Source: Clostridia bacterium
GTDB lineage: Bacteria > Bacillota > Clostridia > Christensenellales > Aristaeellaceae
Assembly (NCBI GenBank): GCA_017512805.1
Contig: JAFWES010000059.1
Coordinates: 141,421-205,420 of the forward strand
DNA: 64,000 nt
Direction of reading: 5' to 3'
The notes under the pieces were generated by a model. The model was not told the DNA's origin. It did not search any database and worked only from the letters and a program-made list of their open reading frames with translations. Positions 54,145-64,000 of the stretch are shown here, piece by piece (position 1 is the stretch's first letter; every line of letters starts with the position of its first letter). Position numbers and translations under genes: made by a program.

Positions 54145-54174
54145 TTGACGCGGAAAATCGGTTCATGGTATCCT
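54145..54174 (+). promoter_or_regulatory. Promoter of the MATE gene at 54223
   Basis: TTGACG at 54145, 18-base spacer, TATCCT at 54169, 49 bases upstream of the ATG. Confidence 0.55.
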
Positions 54175-54222
54175 TTTCCGGACATTCAGGAAGGCTTCTG
54201 CAAAAAGGGGGAGTGAGACTGC

Positions 54223-55578
54223 ATGAGCGCGGATACGAAAACCGAACTTTTTGAAGTCATGCCTGTCCCCCGGGCCCTGATGCGGATGGCCGTTCCCACC
54301 ATCGTCAGTCAGCTGATCAATCTGATTTACAACATGGCGGACACCTGGTTCATTGGCCGGGCCGGAAACCCCTATATGGTCGCGGCCTCCTCCCTGGTGC
54401 TGACGGTTTTCCTGATGGCCGGCGCGCTGGGCAACCTGTTCGGCGTCGGCGGCGGAAGCCTGGTGGTCCGGCTGCTGGGCCGGAAGGATCCGGAGGAGGC
54501 AAAGAGGGCCGCCTCCTGGACGCTGTCGGTTTCCGTCCTGGCTGCCCTGGCCTTTTCCCTGCTGTGTCTGCTGTTCATGGACCCGCTGCTGCGCCTGCTT
54601 GGCGCCAGCGACAGCACAATCGAGTTTGCCCGGCAGTATCTGATCTTCGTGGTTGTCATCGGCGGCGTCGCCAATGTAACAAACACAACCATGTCCTTCA
54701 TGCTGCGGAATGTGGGCTACTCCCGGGAAGCCGCTTTCGGCCTGAGCATGGGCGGCGTGCTCAATATGGCGCTGGATCCGCTGTTCATGTTTGTCCTTCT
54801 GCCGGCAGGATATCAGGTGATGGGCGCCGGCATCGCCACCATGCTTTCCAATTACGCCACGCTGCTTTACTTTATCTTGACCTACCGCCGGGTCCGGGCG
54901 CATTCGGTATTAACCATCCCGCGGCGTCTGGAAGGGATACGTCCAGAATCCGGACGGAGCATCTTCGCCATCGGCGTTCCCGCCGCGCTGAGCGTCTTCC
55001 TTTTCGATCTGACCAATATCGTCATCAACCGGCTCACGGCCTCCCATGGGGATCTGGAGCTGGCGGCCATCGGGATCGTGCAGAAGGTGGAACGCCTTCC
55101 GCTGAACATTGGCATCGGGATCTGTCTGGGCATGATTCCTCTGATCGCCTACAATTATGCCTCCGGAAATATCCGGCGCATGAAGGAATTCTTCCTGGCC
55201 GCGCGGGTCGCCGGGCTGATCGTCGCGGGGATCAGCGTTGCGCTGTACTATGCCTTCGCAAATCAGTTTATGGCGCTGTTCATCAACAACGACGAAACTG
55301 TGCGCCTCGGCGCCATATTCCTGCGGGCTCGATGCTTCGCGACGCCCTTCATGTTTCTCAGCTTCAACATGGTCAACTTCATGCAGGCCGTTAACCGCGG
55401 CCGGGAATCCTTCTGGCTGGCCGCGATCCGGCAGCTTGGTCTGAATATTCCCCTTCTCTTCCTGATGAACGCGCTTTTCGGAATGATGGGCATTGTCTGG
55501 ACCCAGGCTGTCGCCGACATCCTGAACGTCATTATCTCGTATATCATCTACTTCCGCGTTCTGAAGGAAATAAAGTGA
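54223..55578 (+). CDS. MATE family efflux transporter
   Basis: A 451-residue protein with about 12 hydrophobic segments. The N-terminal block VPRALMRMAVPTIVSQLINLIYNMADTWFIGR and the duplicated second half (SIFAIGVPAALSVFLFDLTNIVINR) show the two six-helix MATE bundles. Substrate unknown; members export cationic drugs or metabolites. GGGGGAG precedes the ATG. A second MATE gene follows in the same direction. Confidence 0.92.
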   Translation: MSADTKTELFEVMPVPRALMRMAVPTIVSQLINLIYNMADTWFIGRAGNPYMVAASSLVLTVFLMAGALGNLFGVGGGSLVVRLLGRKDPEEAKRAASWTLSVSVLAALAFSLLCLLFMDPLLRLLGASDSTIEFARQYLIFVVVIGGVANVTNTTMSFMLRNVGYSREAAFGLSMGGVLNMALDPLFMFVLLPAGYQVMGAGIATMLSNYATLLYFILTYRRVRAHSVLTIPRRLEGIRPESGRSIFAIGVPAALSVFLFDLTNIVINRLTASHGDLELAAIGIVQKVERLPLNIGIGICLGMIPLIAYNYASGNIRRMKEFFLAARVAGLIVAGISVALYYAFANQFMALFINNDETVRLGAIFLRARCFATPFMFLSFNMVNFMQAVNRGRESFWLAAIRQLGLNIPLLFLMNALFGMMGIVWTQAVADILNVIISYIIYFRVLKEIK

Positions 55579-55677
55579 AACGGGAAAGGAAACCGCTTCA
55601 TCCAATCTGTATCCGCTTTCCCTATCTTTCCGGGAATTGGTGTGGTCACATCAGAGAAAATGTGATAGGATTACAGC

Positions 55678-55712
55678 AGCCGGCGGCCCGTGTGCGCGGG
55701 CGCCGGTTTTTG
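55678..55712 (+). terminator. Hairpin between two MATE genes
   Basis: CCGGCG-G-CCCG pairs with CGGG-CGCCGG (one-base bulge) and is followed by TTTTT. It probably ends the first MATE transcript; the TTTTT is followed by the ribosome site of the next gene. Confidence 0.6.
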
Positions 55713-55730
55713 CGATACGGCGGGAGGTGC

Positions 55731-57110
55731 GTGAAGATCGGCATTCGGAGCGTGGGCGGCACAAGGGATATGACGCGGGGATCCATCGTCAGTCAGATGG
55801 TGGCCTTCGCCCTGCCGCTGATGGTGGGAAACATTTTTCAGATGCTCTACAATACGGTGGACTCCATCGTCGTGGGGCAGTTTGTGGGCAAGGAAGCCCT
55901 GGCGGCGGTCAACTCCACCACGGTGATCATCAATATGCTGGTGTTTTTCTTCAACGGCTTCTCCGTGGGCGCGGGGGTTCTGATCTCCCGGGAATTCGGC
56001 GCGGGGGACCGGAAAAGACTGCACCGGACCATTGAAACCACCATGACCGCCACCTTTCTGCTCTGTGCCGTGTTTACCCTGATCGGGGTGGGCGCTGTGC
56101 GCCCCATGCTGCGGTTCATGGATACCCCCGAGGATGTCATGGAGGAGGCAGCCCTCTATCTGACCATCTATTTCTGGGGCTTTTCGGGGCTGCTGATTTA
56201 CAATATCGGCAGCGGGATCCTGCGGGCGGTGGGGGATACCTTCCGGCCGCTGCTGTTCCTGATCCTGACCAGCCTGCTGAATATCGTGCTGGATCTGCTG
56301 TTCGTGGTTGGCTTTCGCGCGGGGATCGCCGGCGTTGCCTGGGCGACGATTCTGTCCCAGTTCATTTCCGGCATCCTGACGATGCTGCTGCTGTGCCGGA
56401 CCAGGGAGATCTACCGCTTTTCCTTCCGGGAGATGCGGGTGGAGATGGGCATCCTGAAGGAAATCCTCGGGGTGGGGCTGCCGGCGGCCGTTCAGAGCGT
56501 GATCACGGCTTTTTCCAACATCTTTGTCCAGTCCTATATCAACTTCTTCGGCTCCGCCTGCATGGCGGGGTGGGGGTGCTACAACAAGCTGGATCAGTTT
56601 ATCATGCTGCCCATGAGCAGCATGGCCATGGCTGCCACCACCTTCGTCAGCCAGAATATCGGCGCGGGCCAGGAGGAGCGGGCCAACCGGGGCGGCTTTG
56701 TGGCGGCCTTTCTGTCCCTGGGCATAACCGGGTTCATCGCCGTCACCCTTTTCCTCTTTGCCGAGCCCGCCATCCGGCTCTTTACGCCGGATGACTCCGT
56801 GATCGCCTACGGGGCCCTCTTCCTACATAACAATGTGCTCTTTCTGATGTTCAACTGCGTGAATCACGTGCTGGCCGGAGCGCTGCGGGGCCGGGGGGAT
56901 TCAAAGGGACCCATGATGATCATGCTGGTGTCCTTTGTCGCCATCCGGCAGGTTTATCTCTTTGCCGTGACCCGGTGGGTGGCCAACACGCCCACGCTGG
57001 TGGGGCTGGGATACCCGGTGGGGTGGGTCGTGTGCTTTATTATCGAGCTGACGTATTATAAAAAGAAAGGTTTCCTGAGCCCGAAGAAAGCCGCTGCAGA
57101 CTTGCTATAA
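55731..57110 (+). CDS. MATE family efflux transporter
   Basis: A MATE protein of about 459 residues with DMTRGSIVSQMVAFALPLMVGNIFQMLYNTVDSIVVGQFVG, typical of the family. The start is uncertain: GTG at 55731 has GGAGG immediately upstream but very close spacing, whereas ATG at 55770 gives the usual DMT-type N-terminus but only a weak site. A further in-frame extension to 55575 crosses a terminator and is rejected. Sequence differs clearly from the preceding MATE, so they are not tandem duplicates. Confidence 0.88.
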   Translation: MKIGIRSVGGTRDMTRGSIVSQMVAFALPLMVGNIFQMLYNTVDSIVVGQFVGKEALAAVNSTTVIINMLVFFFNGFSVGAGVLISREFGAGDRKRLHRTIETTMTATFLLCAVFTLIGVGAVRPMLRFMDTPEDVMEEAALYLTIYFWGFSGLLIYNIGSGILRAVGDTFRPLLFLILTSLLNIVLDLLFVVGFRAGIAGVAWATILSQFISGILTMLLLCRTREIYRFSFREMRVEMGILKEILGVGLPAAVQSVITAFSNIFVQSYINFFGSACMAGWGCYNKLDQFIMLPMSSMAMAATTFVSQNIGAGQEERANRGGFVAAFLSLGITGFIAVTLFLFAEPAIRLFTPDDSVIAYGALFLHNNVLFLMFNCVNHVLAGALRGRGDSKGPMMIMLVSFVAIRQVYLFAVTRWVANTPTLVGLGYPVGWVVCFIIELTYYKKKGFLSPKKAAADLL

Positions 57111-57159
57111 GCTATTCTCACTTCGCTTGGAGGACGGAACAGGGACCTGTTCAGAATAA

Positions 57160-57206
57160 AAAAACAGCCATGCAGGAGCTTGTTTTCTCCTTCATGGCTG
57201 TTTCTT
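57160..57206. terminator. Bidirectional terminator between MATE and enolase genes
   Basis: AAACAGCCATG pairs perfectly with CATGGCTGTTT (57162-57203), with inner GGAG/CTCC, an A-run before and TTTCTTT after. Confidence 0.9.
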
Positions 57207-57296
57207 TCCGCCCCGCCCGAAAGGACGGTTCAAATTCGGCATTCTTCATGAACTCTTCATTTGAACCGCTGTCGGGGGGACGTTTGAGGCCGGAAA

Positions 57297-58625
<1,329 letters not shown>

Positions 58626-58653
58626 TTAAGTCGTAAAAAAACAACCACTGCTT

Positions 58654-58682
58654 ATTATAGGAAATCCCCGGCTTTTCCGCAA
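58654..58682 (-). promoter_or_regulatory. Enolase promoter
   Basis: Minus-strand TTGCGG (58682-58677), 17-base spacer, TATAAT (58659-58654), 59 bases before the ATG. Confidence 0.8.
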
Positions 58683-58722
58683 GCCTTTTTTCGAAGAAAT
58701 TCGGGAACTTTTCCCGGAAAAT

Positions 58723-60444
58723 TCATCGGTTTTCGTTCAGCACCCAGTCCTCCCGGGCGATCAGGCCGCCCAGATCCGCGGGCGCATCCGCGCAGGCCGC
58801 GTCCGGGGCATTGACCCGCGCCCGGCCGCTCATCAGATCCAGGAACAGTTTCGCGATCTTCACGGCGCCCCGCTCGTGCAGATGGCTGTTGTCCGCGGCG
58901 CCTTCGGGGTAATGGGGATGTCCGGCGGGGACGTGACAGTAAAGGGCCTTGCTGCCCTCGGGGCCGGCCTGCTCAACCAGAACCGCGGCGGCGGATTCCA
59001 GGTCGATGAGCCGCACCTTTTCCCGCTCAGCCAGCGCCCGCACGGCGGCAGGGTAGGCCCCGTGGGTCGGGATCAGCTTTTCGTCCGCCCCAAAGAGACG
59101 CCGGGGGACGGAGGTGACCAGAATGGGCTCCGCTCCGTGGCGGCGGGCGGTTTCCAGATATTTTCCCAGATAAGCGGGATAGGTTTCCTCCGGAGAGGTG
59201 TAGCGGGAGGGATCCTGCTGCTTTTCGTCGTTATGGCCGAAGCAGACGATCAGCCGGTCCCCCGGACGAAGGCAGAGGTCAACGGCCTCCAGCCGCCCCT
59301 CGTCGATAAAGCTTTTGCTGGAACGGCCGTTGATCGCCTCGTTTTGCACGAAGATGTTTTCCGGCAGCAGCGGCTGCAGCATCTGGCCCCAGCCGGCCAT
59401 GGGGGCTCTTTCGGGAGGATAGTCGGCCATGGTGCTGTCCCCGCAGAGGAACCAGGTGGGGGTACGCCGGTCGGGCCGCCAGCCGTCCCATCCGCCGATC
59501 ACCTCCTGCAGGGTGATGACAGCGGCATCCTCATCGGTCAGGCGCTTCTGGGCCGGATGCCGGGAACGTTGATCCGCCCGGGCGCCCCGGGTGTGCCATT
59601 CGCCATAGCGTTCCGTCACGACGCGCTCTCCGTCCCAGTCCCGAAAGCCGTCCGGGGCTACGTGGGCATCCATTTCGCAGTCCAGAAAGACCGTCCGGGC
59701 GAAGGCACGCCAGGGCCGGCCGAGGCTGGCCTCTCCCTCGCCGCAGGCGCCGGTCAGGCGGCAGCGGTGAAAGACCATCCCGTGGGGCTGATGCCGGTTG
59801 GTGTTGGCGGCGGTATACCAACCGCCCCGCTCATTCATGAACAGGGTGCATTTTTCAAACCAGCAGCGGTAAGAGCCGAAGATGAAATCCACGTCTCCCC
59901 GGATGAAGCAGTTTTCGAAATACTGGCGGCTCCAGGTCAGGTGCCCGTCCTCCACCCGGGTCACCGCTTCGGCTGCGCCACGGCGGTCCCCGATCTCTTC
60001 GATCACGTTGGGGATCCGCAAGGGCCCGCAGAACAGGGTGTCCTGGCAGGCGATCATCCGGCAGTTCCGCCAGACACCCCGGTCCCCCGCGGCGTAGACG
60101 GCGACCGCCTGGCCCACTTTTCGGCCGTCTCCGGCGTCATTGCGGACGGTCAGGTTTTCCACCTCCACATTGTGCCCGGTGACCATCAGGGTGGAGGACA
60201 GGAAGGTGCCCTTCTCCGTCCCGTCGGGATAGGTGTCCTTCGCGCAGCCGTTCCAGGTCAGAACCGTGGTTTCCGGATCCTCTCCCACGATGCGGATGTT
60301 ATTCCTGTGGATGACCACCTTTTCCTGATATTCCCCGGCGCGCATCAGGATGATGACCGGCGCTCTTCCGGATTCCGTCACCCCGTCCACCGCCGCCTGC
60401 AGGCTGGTATAATCTCCACTTCCGTCCCGGGCTACAATGATCAT
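58723..60444 (-). CDS. Pectin methylesterase (CE8) fused to SGNH acetylesterase (CE12-like)
   Basis: A 573-residue two-enzyme fusion. Residues 1-320 form a right-handed beta-helix pectinesterase with Q134-D135 (CQDTLF), D186 in GDVDFIFG and R243/W245 in LGRPWR, all catalytic signature positions. Residues about 328-545 are an SGNH hydrolase with S337 (GDSTMADY), the Asn of AINGRSS, H404-N-D and D518/H521 in DNSHLH, as in rhamnogalacturonan acetylesterases. It would remove methyl and acetyl esters from pectin. No signal peptide, so it likely acts on imported oligogalacturonides. CAGGAGG precedes the ATG. It is 114 bases after the MATE gene, same direction. Confidence 0.94.
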   Translation of the reverse strand: MIIVARDGSGDYTSLQAAVDGVTESGRAPVIILMRAGEYQEKVVIHRNNIRIVGEDPETTVLTWNGCAKDTYPDGTEKGTFLSSTLMVTGHNVEVENLTVRNDAGDGRKVGQAVAVYAAGDRGVWRNCRMIACQDTLFCGPLRIPNVIEEIGDRRGAAEAVTRVEDGHLTWSRQYFENCFIRGDVDFIFGSYRCWFEKCTLFMNERGGWYTAANTNRHQPHGMVFHRCRLTGACGEGEASLGRPWRAFARTVFLDCEMDAHVAPDGFRDWDGERVVTERYGEWHTRGARADQRSRHPAQKRLTDEDAAVITLQEVIGGWDGWRPDRRTPTWFLCGDSTMADYPPERAPMAGWGQMLQPLLPENIFVQNEAINGRSSKSFIDEGRLEAVDLCLRPGDRLIVCFGHNDEKQQDPSRYTSPEETYPAYLGKYLETARRHGAEPILVTSVPRRLFGADEKLIPTHGAYPAAVRALAEREKVRLIDLESAAAVLVEQAGPEGSKALYCHVPAGHPHYPEGAADNSHLHERGAVKIAKLFLDLMSGRARVNAPDAACADAPADLGGLIAREDWVLNENR

Positions 60445-60558
60445 GCTTTTTTCCTCCTGCTTATGGACTGCCGTTCTATTGCTTGCGCACGCCGCTTGCC
60501 TGAATCCGTCCGGACTGCGCCGCCGTCAGCCGGCGATGCTTTCGTGAATGCGGGATTT

Positions 60559-61908
60559 TTACCGGGTCAGGTTTTTCACCCATTTATACTTGCGGAACCG
60601 GTACATGACCCAGGGGATTTTCCCCACCTCGTCCAGACATGTACAGGCATAGACCACCAGCACGGGCCAGTTGAACACGAAGGCGCCCAGCAGCGCCAAA
60701 GGAATGGCGATCCCCCACATGCAGACAACGAGGCTGTACATATCAAACAGCGTATCTCCGCCCCCGTCCAGCACGCCGTTGATGGTCACGGTGTTGACAC
60801 AGCGGCCGATCATATAGACCGCCATGATAACCATCATCCCGGTCAGATAGGAGCGGGCCTGATCCGTCAGAATCACCATACGGACGACCAGGGGCGTCAC
60901 AGCCAGCACCAGCGCCATGGATGCGAAGCCGACGATATAGGATATATTTTTCAGCCGGATACCGTAGGCTTTTCCCTTCTCCAGCCGTCCCGCGCCCAGT
61001 TCGTTGCCCACCATAATGCCGGCGGCGTTGCCAATACCGTTACAGGCACAGCAGATCAGGTCCCGCACCACCGCGGACACGGAATTGGCTGCTGCGGCAT
61101 CGGTTCCCATGTGGCCCAGAATGGCCGTATAGGAGGTAAACCCGACGCCCCAGAACAGGGATCCTCCCATCAGCGGCAGCCACTGACGGAAAAAATCCTT
61201 CCGGAGCATCCTGCTCTGGCCGAACAGCCGCCGGAGCGCAGGCCGGAGATAGCCGGGCCGCGCGGAAAGGATCAAGCAGATGATCAGCTCGAACATCCGG
61301 GAAAGCGTCGTGGCGACCGCCGCGCCTCTTGCCTCCATGCGCGGGGCGCCCATCAAGCCGAAGATAAAGACCCCGTTCAGCAGGAGATTGAGGATCACGG
61401 TTCCGGACGAAATAATGGCGCAGGGCCTGACATGATCCGTTACCTTCATGACCGTCAGATAGCATTGGGAAATGCCGGTCAGCAGATAGGACCAGCCGGC
61501 AATCCGCAGATAACCGACACCGATTTCAATCAGCGCGGCGTCCCCGGTAAAGATCTTCATCAGCAGATCCGGGATGCATTCGCAGGCCAGAAAAAAGAGA
61601 AAGGAGGTGAGCCCCGAGAAGCGGAGCATCAGATTGAAAATATCCTGGATGGTCTTTTGATCCTTTTTCCCCCAGTACTGGGCGCCCAGGATGGCGCCAG
61701 CGCCGGTCACAGCGCCCAGGAACATATTCTGCACAAACTGCACCTGGGTGGCCAGGGAAACGGCGGTCATTTCGTTTTGGGTGACCCTGCCCAGCATCAG
61801 CGCATCGCCCGCGGCGACCAGCGCCAGCATCAGGCTTTGCAGAGAAATGGGCAGCGCCAGCCGCGTCAGCTCCCGGTTGAATTCTTTGCGGTTGATTCCG
61901 GATTGCAA
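60559..61908 (-). CDS. MATE family efflux transporter
   Basis: A 449-residue transporter of the two-bundle MATE type (RLALPISLQSLMLALVAAGDALMLGRV, then GSLFWGVGFTSYTAILGHMGTDAAAANS). I propose a TTG start at 61908, 6-7 bases after AGGAGGT; an ATG at 61941 lies upstream of that ribosome site. The closest type is the Na+-driven NorM/DinF-like group. It lies upstream of the pectinesterase fusion in the same direction. Confidence 0.9.
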   Translation of the reverse strand: MQSGINRKEFNRELTRLALPISLQSLMLALVAAGDALMLGRVTQNEMTAVSLATQVQFVQNMFLGAVTGAGAILGAQYWGKKDQKTIQDIFNLMLRFSGLTSFLFFLACECIPDLLMKIFTGDAALIEIGVGYLRIAGWSYLLTGISQCYLTVMKVTDHVRPCAIISSGTVILNLLLNGVFIFGLMGAPRMEARGAAVATTLSRMFELIICLILSARPGYLRPALRRLFGQSRMLRKDFFRQWLPLMGGSLFWGVGFTSYTAILGHMGTDAAAANSVSAVVRDLICCACNGIGNAAGIMVGNELGAGRLEKGKAYGIRLKNISYIVGFASMALVLAVTPLVVRMVILTDQARSYLTGMMVIMAVYMIGRCVNTVTINGVLDGGGDTLFDMYSLVVCMWGIAIPLALLGAFVFNWPVLVVYACTCLDEVGKIPWVMYRFRKYKWVKNLTR

Positions 61909-62156
61909 GGGGAGACCTCCTGTCCGTGATTGATCTTTCACGCGGAAATGTGCCGCGCAAAAGACAGCATATCACGTCGGCCGGTTTATGACAATGAGAA
62001 AATTCCGGCCTTTGTGCGGCCGCAACGGGGCAGCCGTACCGGTTCAGCCGCGGAGAAGGGACGAGCCCTTGGAGCGCTCGAAGGAGGCTTGCGCTTTTCC
62101 CGGGTACGGGATAAAATGGGTCGGAAGGATGAAAGAGTCAAGGGAGACTGGCTGTC

Positions 62157-62825
62157 ATGGAGCTGAACATCATCGCCCGGATCGAGAATGACTACACCAC
62201 CAAATTCGGCGTGCCCCGGCAGAGCGGGCTGGTCGAGGAGGTATTGTCCCGGATCGTGTTTACCCCCGGGTACCGGGCGGCGGAGGCCCTGCGCGGTGTG
62301 GAGGGATTCAGCCATCTGTGGCTGATCTGGGGCTTCCACGAGGCGAAGCAGGAGGACTGGCACCCCACGGTGAGGCCGCCCAGGCTGGGAGGGAACATTC
62401 GGATCGGCGTCTTTGCCACACGCTCCCCTTACAGGCCCAATCCCCTGGGGCTCAGCTGTGTCCGTCTGGCGGGAATCGAAAAGACGGAGCGGGGAATGAC
62501 CCTGCTGGTCAGCGGAGCGGATCTCATGAACGGAACGCCGATTTTTGACATCAAGCCCTATCTGCCCCAGTCGGACTGCCGGCCGGAAGCCACAGGGGGC
62601 TTTACCGATGAAAAAGAGAAGCGAAGGGTGAAGGTCGCGATTCCGGAGGAGGCGGGACGCAGGTTTTCGCCAGAGGAGCTGGAAGCCCTCAGGGCGGTGC
62701 TGGCGGAGGATCCCCGGCCCGCGTATCAGGAGGATCCGGAGCGGATTTACGCCTTTGAATTTGCCGGAAAGAGGGTGCGTTTCCGGGTGATCGGAGAGCA
62801 GCTTACGATGCTGCCGGCGGAATAA
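62157..62825 (+). CDS. trmO: tRNA (t6A37) N6-methyltransferase TrmO
   Basis: A 222-residue protein of the TsaA/TrmO family that methylates N6-threonylcarbamoyl-adenosine at position 37 of tRNAs reading ACY codons, using S-adenosylmethionine. Visible are the N-terminal IARIENDYTTKFGVPRQSG, GFSHLWLIWGFHE, the signature FATRSPYRPNPLGLS and DIKPYLPQSD. The C-terminal half has the smaller TrmO tail. AAGGGAGA precedes the ATG. Stands alone. Confidence 0.95.
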   Translation: MELNIIARIENDYTTKFGVPRQSGLVEEVLSRIVFTPGYRAAEALRGVEGFSHLWLIWGFHEAKQEDWHPTVRPPRLGGNIRIGVFATRSPYRPNPLGLSCVRLAGIEKTERGMTLLVSGADLMNGTPIFDIKPYLPQSDCRPEATGGFTDEKEKRRVKVAIPEEAGRRFSPEELEALRAVLAEDPRPAYQEDPERIYAFEFAGKRVRFRVIGEQLTMLPAE

Positions 62826-62972
62826 CGGGCTCTCTTGGGGGGAGCCGGCTCTTCGCAGGCGCGCTCTTCTGTTTTTCAGCGGGCAGGCCGGTTGATAATC
62901 ACCCGGTTCTGATCCGGGGAGAGGCAGGAAAAAGGAGTTCCCGGCCCTCCGATGACTTTGCGAAAAGAACGA

Positions 62973-63001
62973 ATGACAATTGCGGAAAAATAGGATATAA
63001 T
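62973..63001 (+). promoter_or_regulatory. Promoter of the Thr-Pro repeat protein gene
   Basis: ATGACA at 62973, 17-base spacer, consensus TATAAT at 62996, 78 bases before the ATG at 63079. The rest of 62826-63078 shows nothing beyond weak hairpins after trmO. Confidence 0.75.
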
Positions 63002-63078
63002 GAAACGCAGGATCAGGGGGAACGCTTTGCTGATCTCCCGGGGAAACCTGTTAACTGCCTTTAAAGGAGAGTACTGTT

Positions 63079-64000
63079 ATGTGCCGTAAAGGATTATGCC
63101 TGCTTCTTTCCTTCCTGTTGCTATGCTCCCTGTGGTCGGTGGGCCTGGCGCAGAATTTTTCACTGGAGCTGACGCTTCGGGGCCAGGTCTGGCGTTCCAT
63201 GGAGGAATGGAAGGAACGGACCCTCTATGGCGTTTTCGATGTCTATATGGATGGCTCCAATATGGGAACGCTGGTGTCCAGTTCCTTTGGAAACACCAGC
63301 ATCAATATCCCCTCTTCCGGAGAGGCGCGCCTGGTTCCGAGAAAGGATTCCATCGATGAAGGATATCTGGTGGAGGATGCGTATGTCTTCCAGATCTCCC
63401 CGGACAATTGTGACCTGGAAATCCTTCTTCCGGCCGATGCAGGCTTCTTTCAGGTACAGGCGGACGGAGTTCATGAATACCTGGTGACGTCCGCCCTGCG
63501 CAGGTCGGGTGACTTTTCCTTTGGCCAGAGCAATTTTTCCCTTTCCTTCCGGACGGATGCGCAGGGCTTTTATCAGGCGGAAAAGGCACTGCTGTCCGGG
63601 GATTATCTGCTGACGGAGCCGTCGGATGCCGCGTTTTCCCTGCCTTTCAGGGTGGAACGGTACGAAACGGAGCGGGGGAATATTACGCTCCTGGATACCC
63701 GCCCCGGGGCGGAGCAGCCTGTAGTGGTTCCAACCCCCACGCCTTCGCCGACGCCGGAACCCACGCCGACGCCGACGCCGTCCCCGGAGCCCACGCCGAC
63801 ACCTACGCCGTCGCCGGAACCCACGCCGACACCGACCGCGACGCCGACGGCGACACCGACGGCGACCCCGACGGCGACCCCGACCGCATCGCCGACAGCA
63901 ACGCCTACGGCGACACCGACCGCGACGCCGACGGCGACCCCGACCGCGACGCCTACGGCAACGCCGACCGCAACACCGACCGCGACGCCTACGGCGACCC
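63079..64000 (+). CDS. Secreted protein with Thr-Pro repeat region, runs off the window
   Basis: Open frame from an ATG after AAAGGAGA to the right edge. The first 25 residues are a signal peptide ([24 protein letters not shown], cleavage near LAQ). Residues about 26-215 contain two beta-rich segments: [20 protein letters not shown] resembles the bacterial Spa-A/Cna-B-like surface-domain start, and the second half ([29 protein letters not shown]) has the YxAxxLxxGxYxLxE pattern of such prealbumin-like domains. From about 217 the chain is only Thr-Pro with Ser, Glu or Ala (63727 onward), a probable wall-spanning stalk. Function unknown. Confidence 0.8.
   Translation, partial: MCRKGLCLLLSFLLLCSLWSVGLAQNFSLELTLRGQVWRSMEEWKERTLYGVFDVYMDGSNMGTLVSSSFGNTSINIPSSGEARLVPRKDSIDEGYLVEDAYVFQISPDNCDLEILLPADAGFFQVQADGVHEYLVTSALRRSGDFSFGQSNFSLSFRTDAQGFYQAEKALLSGDYLLTEPSDAAFSLPFRVERYETERGNITLLDTRPGAEQPVVVPTPTPSPTPEPTPTPTPSPEPTPTPTPSPEPTPTPTATPTATPTATPTATPTASPTATPTATPTATPTATPTATPTATPTATPTATPTAT
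63727..64000 (+). repeat. Thr-Pro/Thr-Ala-Thr-Pro coding repeat
   Basis: Tandem units encode [12 protein letters not shown] first and then repeated TPTA. Six-base ACGCCG/ACGGCG-like units with third-base changes continue to the window edge, so the true length is unknown. Confidence 0.9.

Noticed and set aside
58876-61929. 1017-codon plus-strand open frame
   Set aside because: Runs antisense through both the pectinesterase fusion and the MATE gene, crossing their intergenic region; no ribosome site or domain.
63727-64000. Tandem repeat as a CRISPR array or non-coding satellite
   Set aside because: The units are six to twelve bases, contain no spacers and stay in frame as Thr-Pro codons after a signal peptide.

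Overview
The window reads as chromosomal DNA of a GC-rich, strictly anaerobic, plant-fibre-degrading Firmicute, most likely an uncultured gut or rumen Clostridia lineage. This is inferred from strong AGGAGG ribosome sites, sigma-A promoters, the YesM/YesN two-component pair with Lpl/Ytc-type ABC permeases, an oxygen-sensitive class III ribonucleotide reductase and the dense glycoside hydrolase content. No rRNA, tRNA, CRISPR array, insertion sequence or phage gene was seen.

Region 1 (1-35.3 kb) is one large polysaccharide utilisation locus. A leftward operon (MATE exporter, GH3, GH1, GH43 running off the left edge) is divergent from a rightward series: YesL-like membrane protein, GH43 with a discoidin-like domain, an unrecognised alpha/beta-hydrolase, a GH78-type enzyme, an N-terminally anchored solute-binding protein with two ABC permeases, YesM/YesN, an unknown secreted protein, then GH43, a DUF5060/DUF4038/DUF5605-type hydrolase, GH3, GH78, GH2, a serine hydrolase, a GH2-esterase fusion and a broken GH78 remnant. 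Rhamnosidases, galactosidase-like GH2s, a beta-1,3-galactanase-like GH43 and arabinosidase/xylosidase-like GH43s suggest a branched pectic or arabinogalactan side-chain substrate. Four promoters share one architecture: a TGTCGG-type direct repeat with an exact 21-bp period whose second copy begins exactly 37 bp before a -10 box, with no clear -35. They precede the leftward operon, yesL, the binding protein and the secreted protein. This is the best candidate for an undescribed regulatory system here, and YesN is the natural activator.

Region 2 (35.4-45.8 kb) is mainly housekeeping: an alpha/beta-hydrolase, a complete 32-codon small-protein transcription unit, class III RNR (NrdD) with a fused glutaredoxin-like domain followed by a thioredoxin reductase, glutamate dehydrogenase, an acyltransferase, an unusual HTH-cupin-acyl-CoA ligase fusion and a Nudix hydrolase.

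Region 3 (45.9-53.9 kb) is a glucuronide utilisation locus: LacI-type repressor and GH2 beta-glucuronidase leftward, and a binding protein, two permeases and a GH88-type unsaturated glucuronyl hydrolase rightward. Two related 16-bp palindromes lie 167 bp apart in the shared control region. A remnant of a DUF2264-like gene follows.

Region 4 (54.2-64 kb) has two MATE transporters, enolase, a pectin methylesterase/SGNH acetylesterase fusion, another MATE transporter, the tRNA methyltransferase TrmO and a secreted protein that enters a long Thr-Pro repeat and runs off the right edge.
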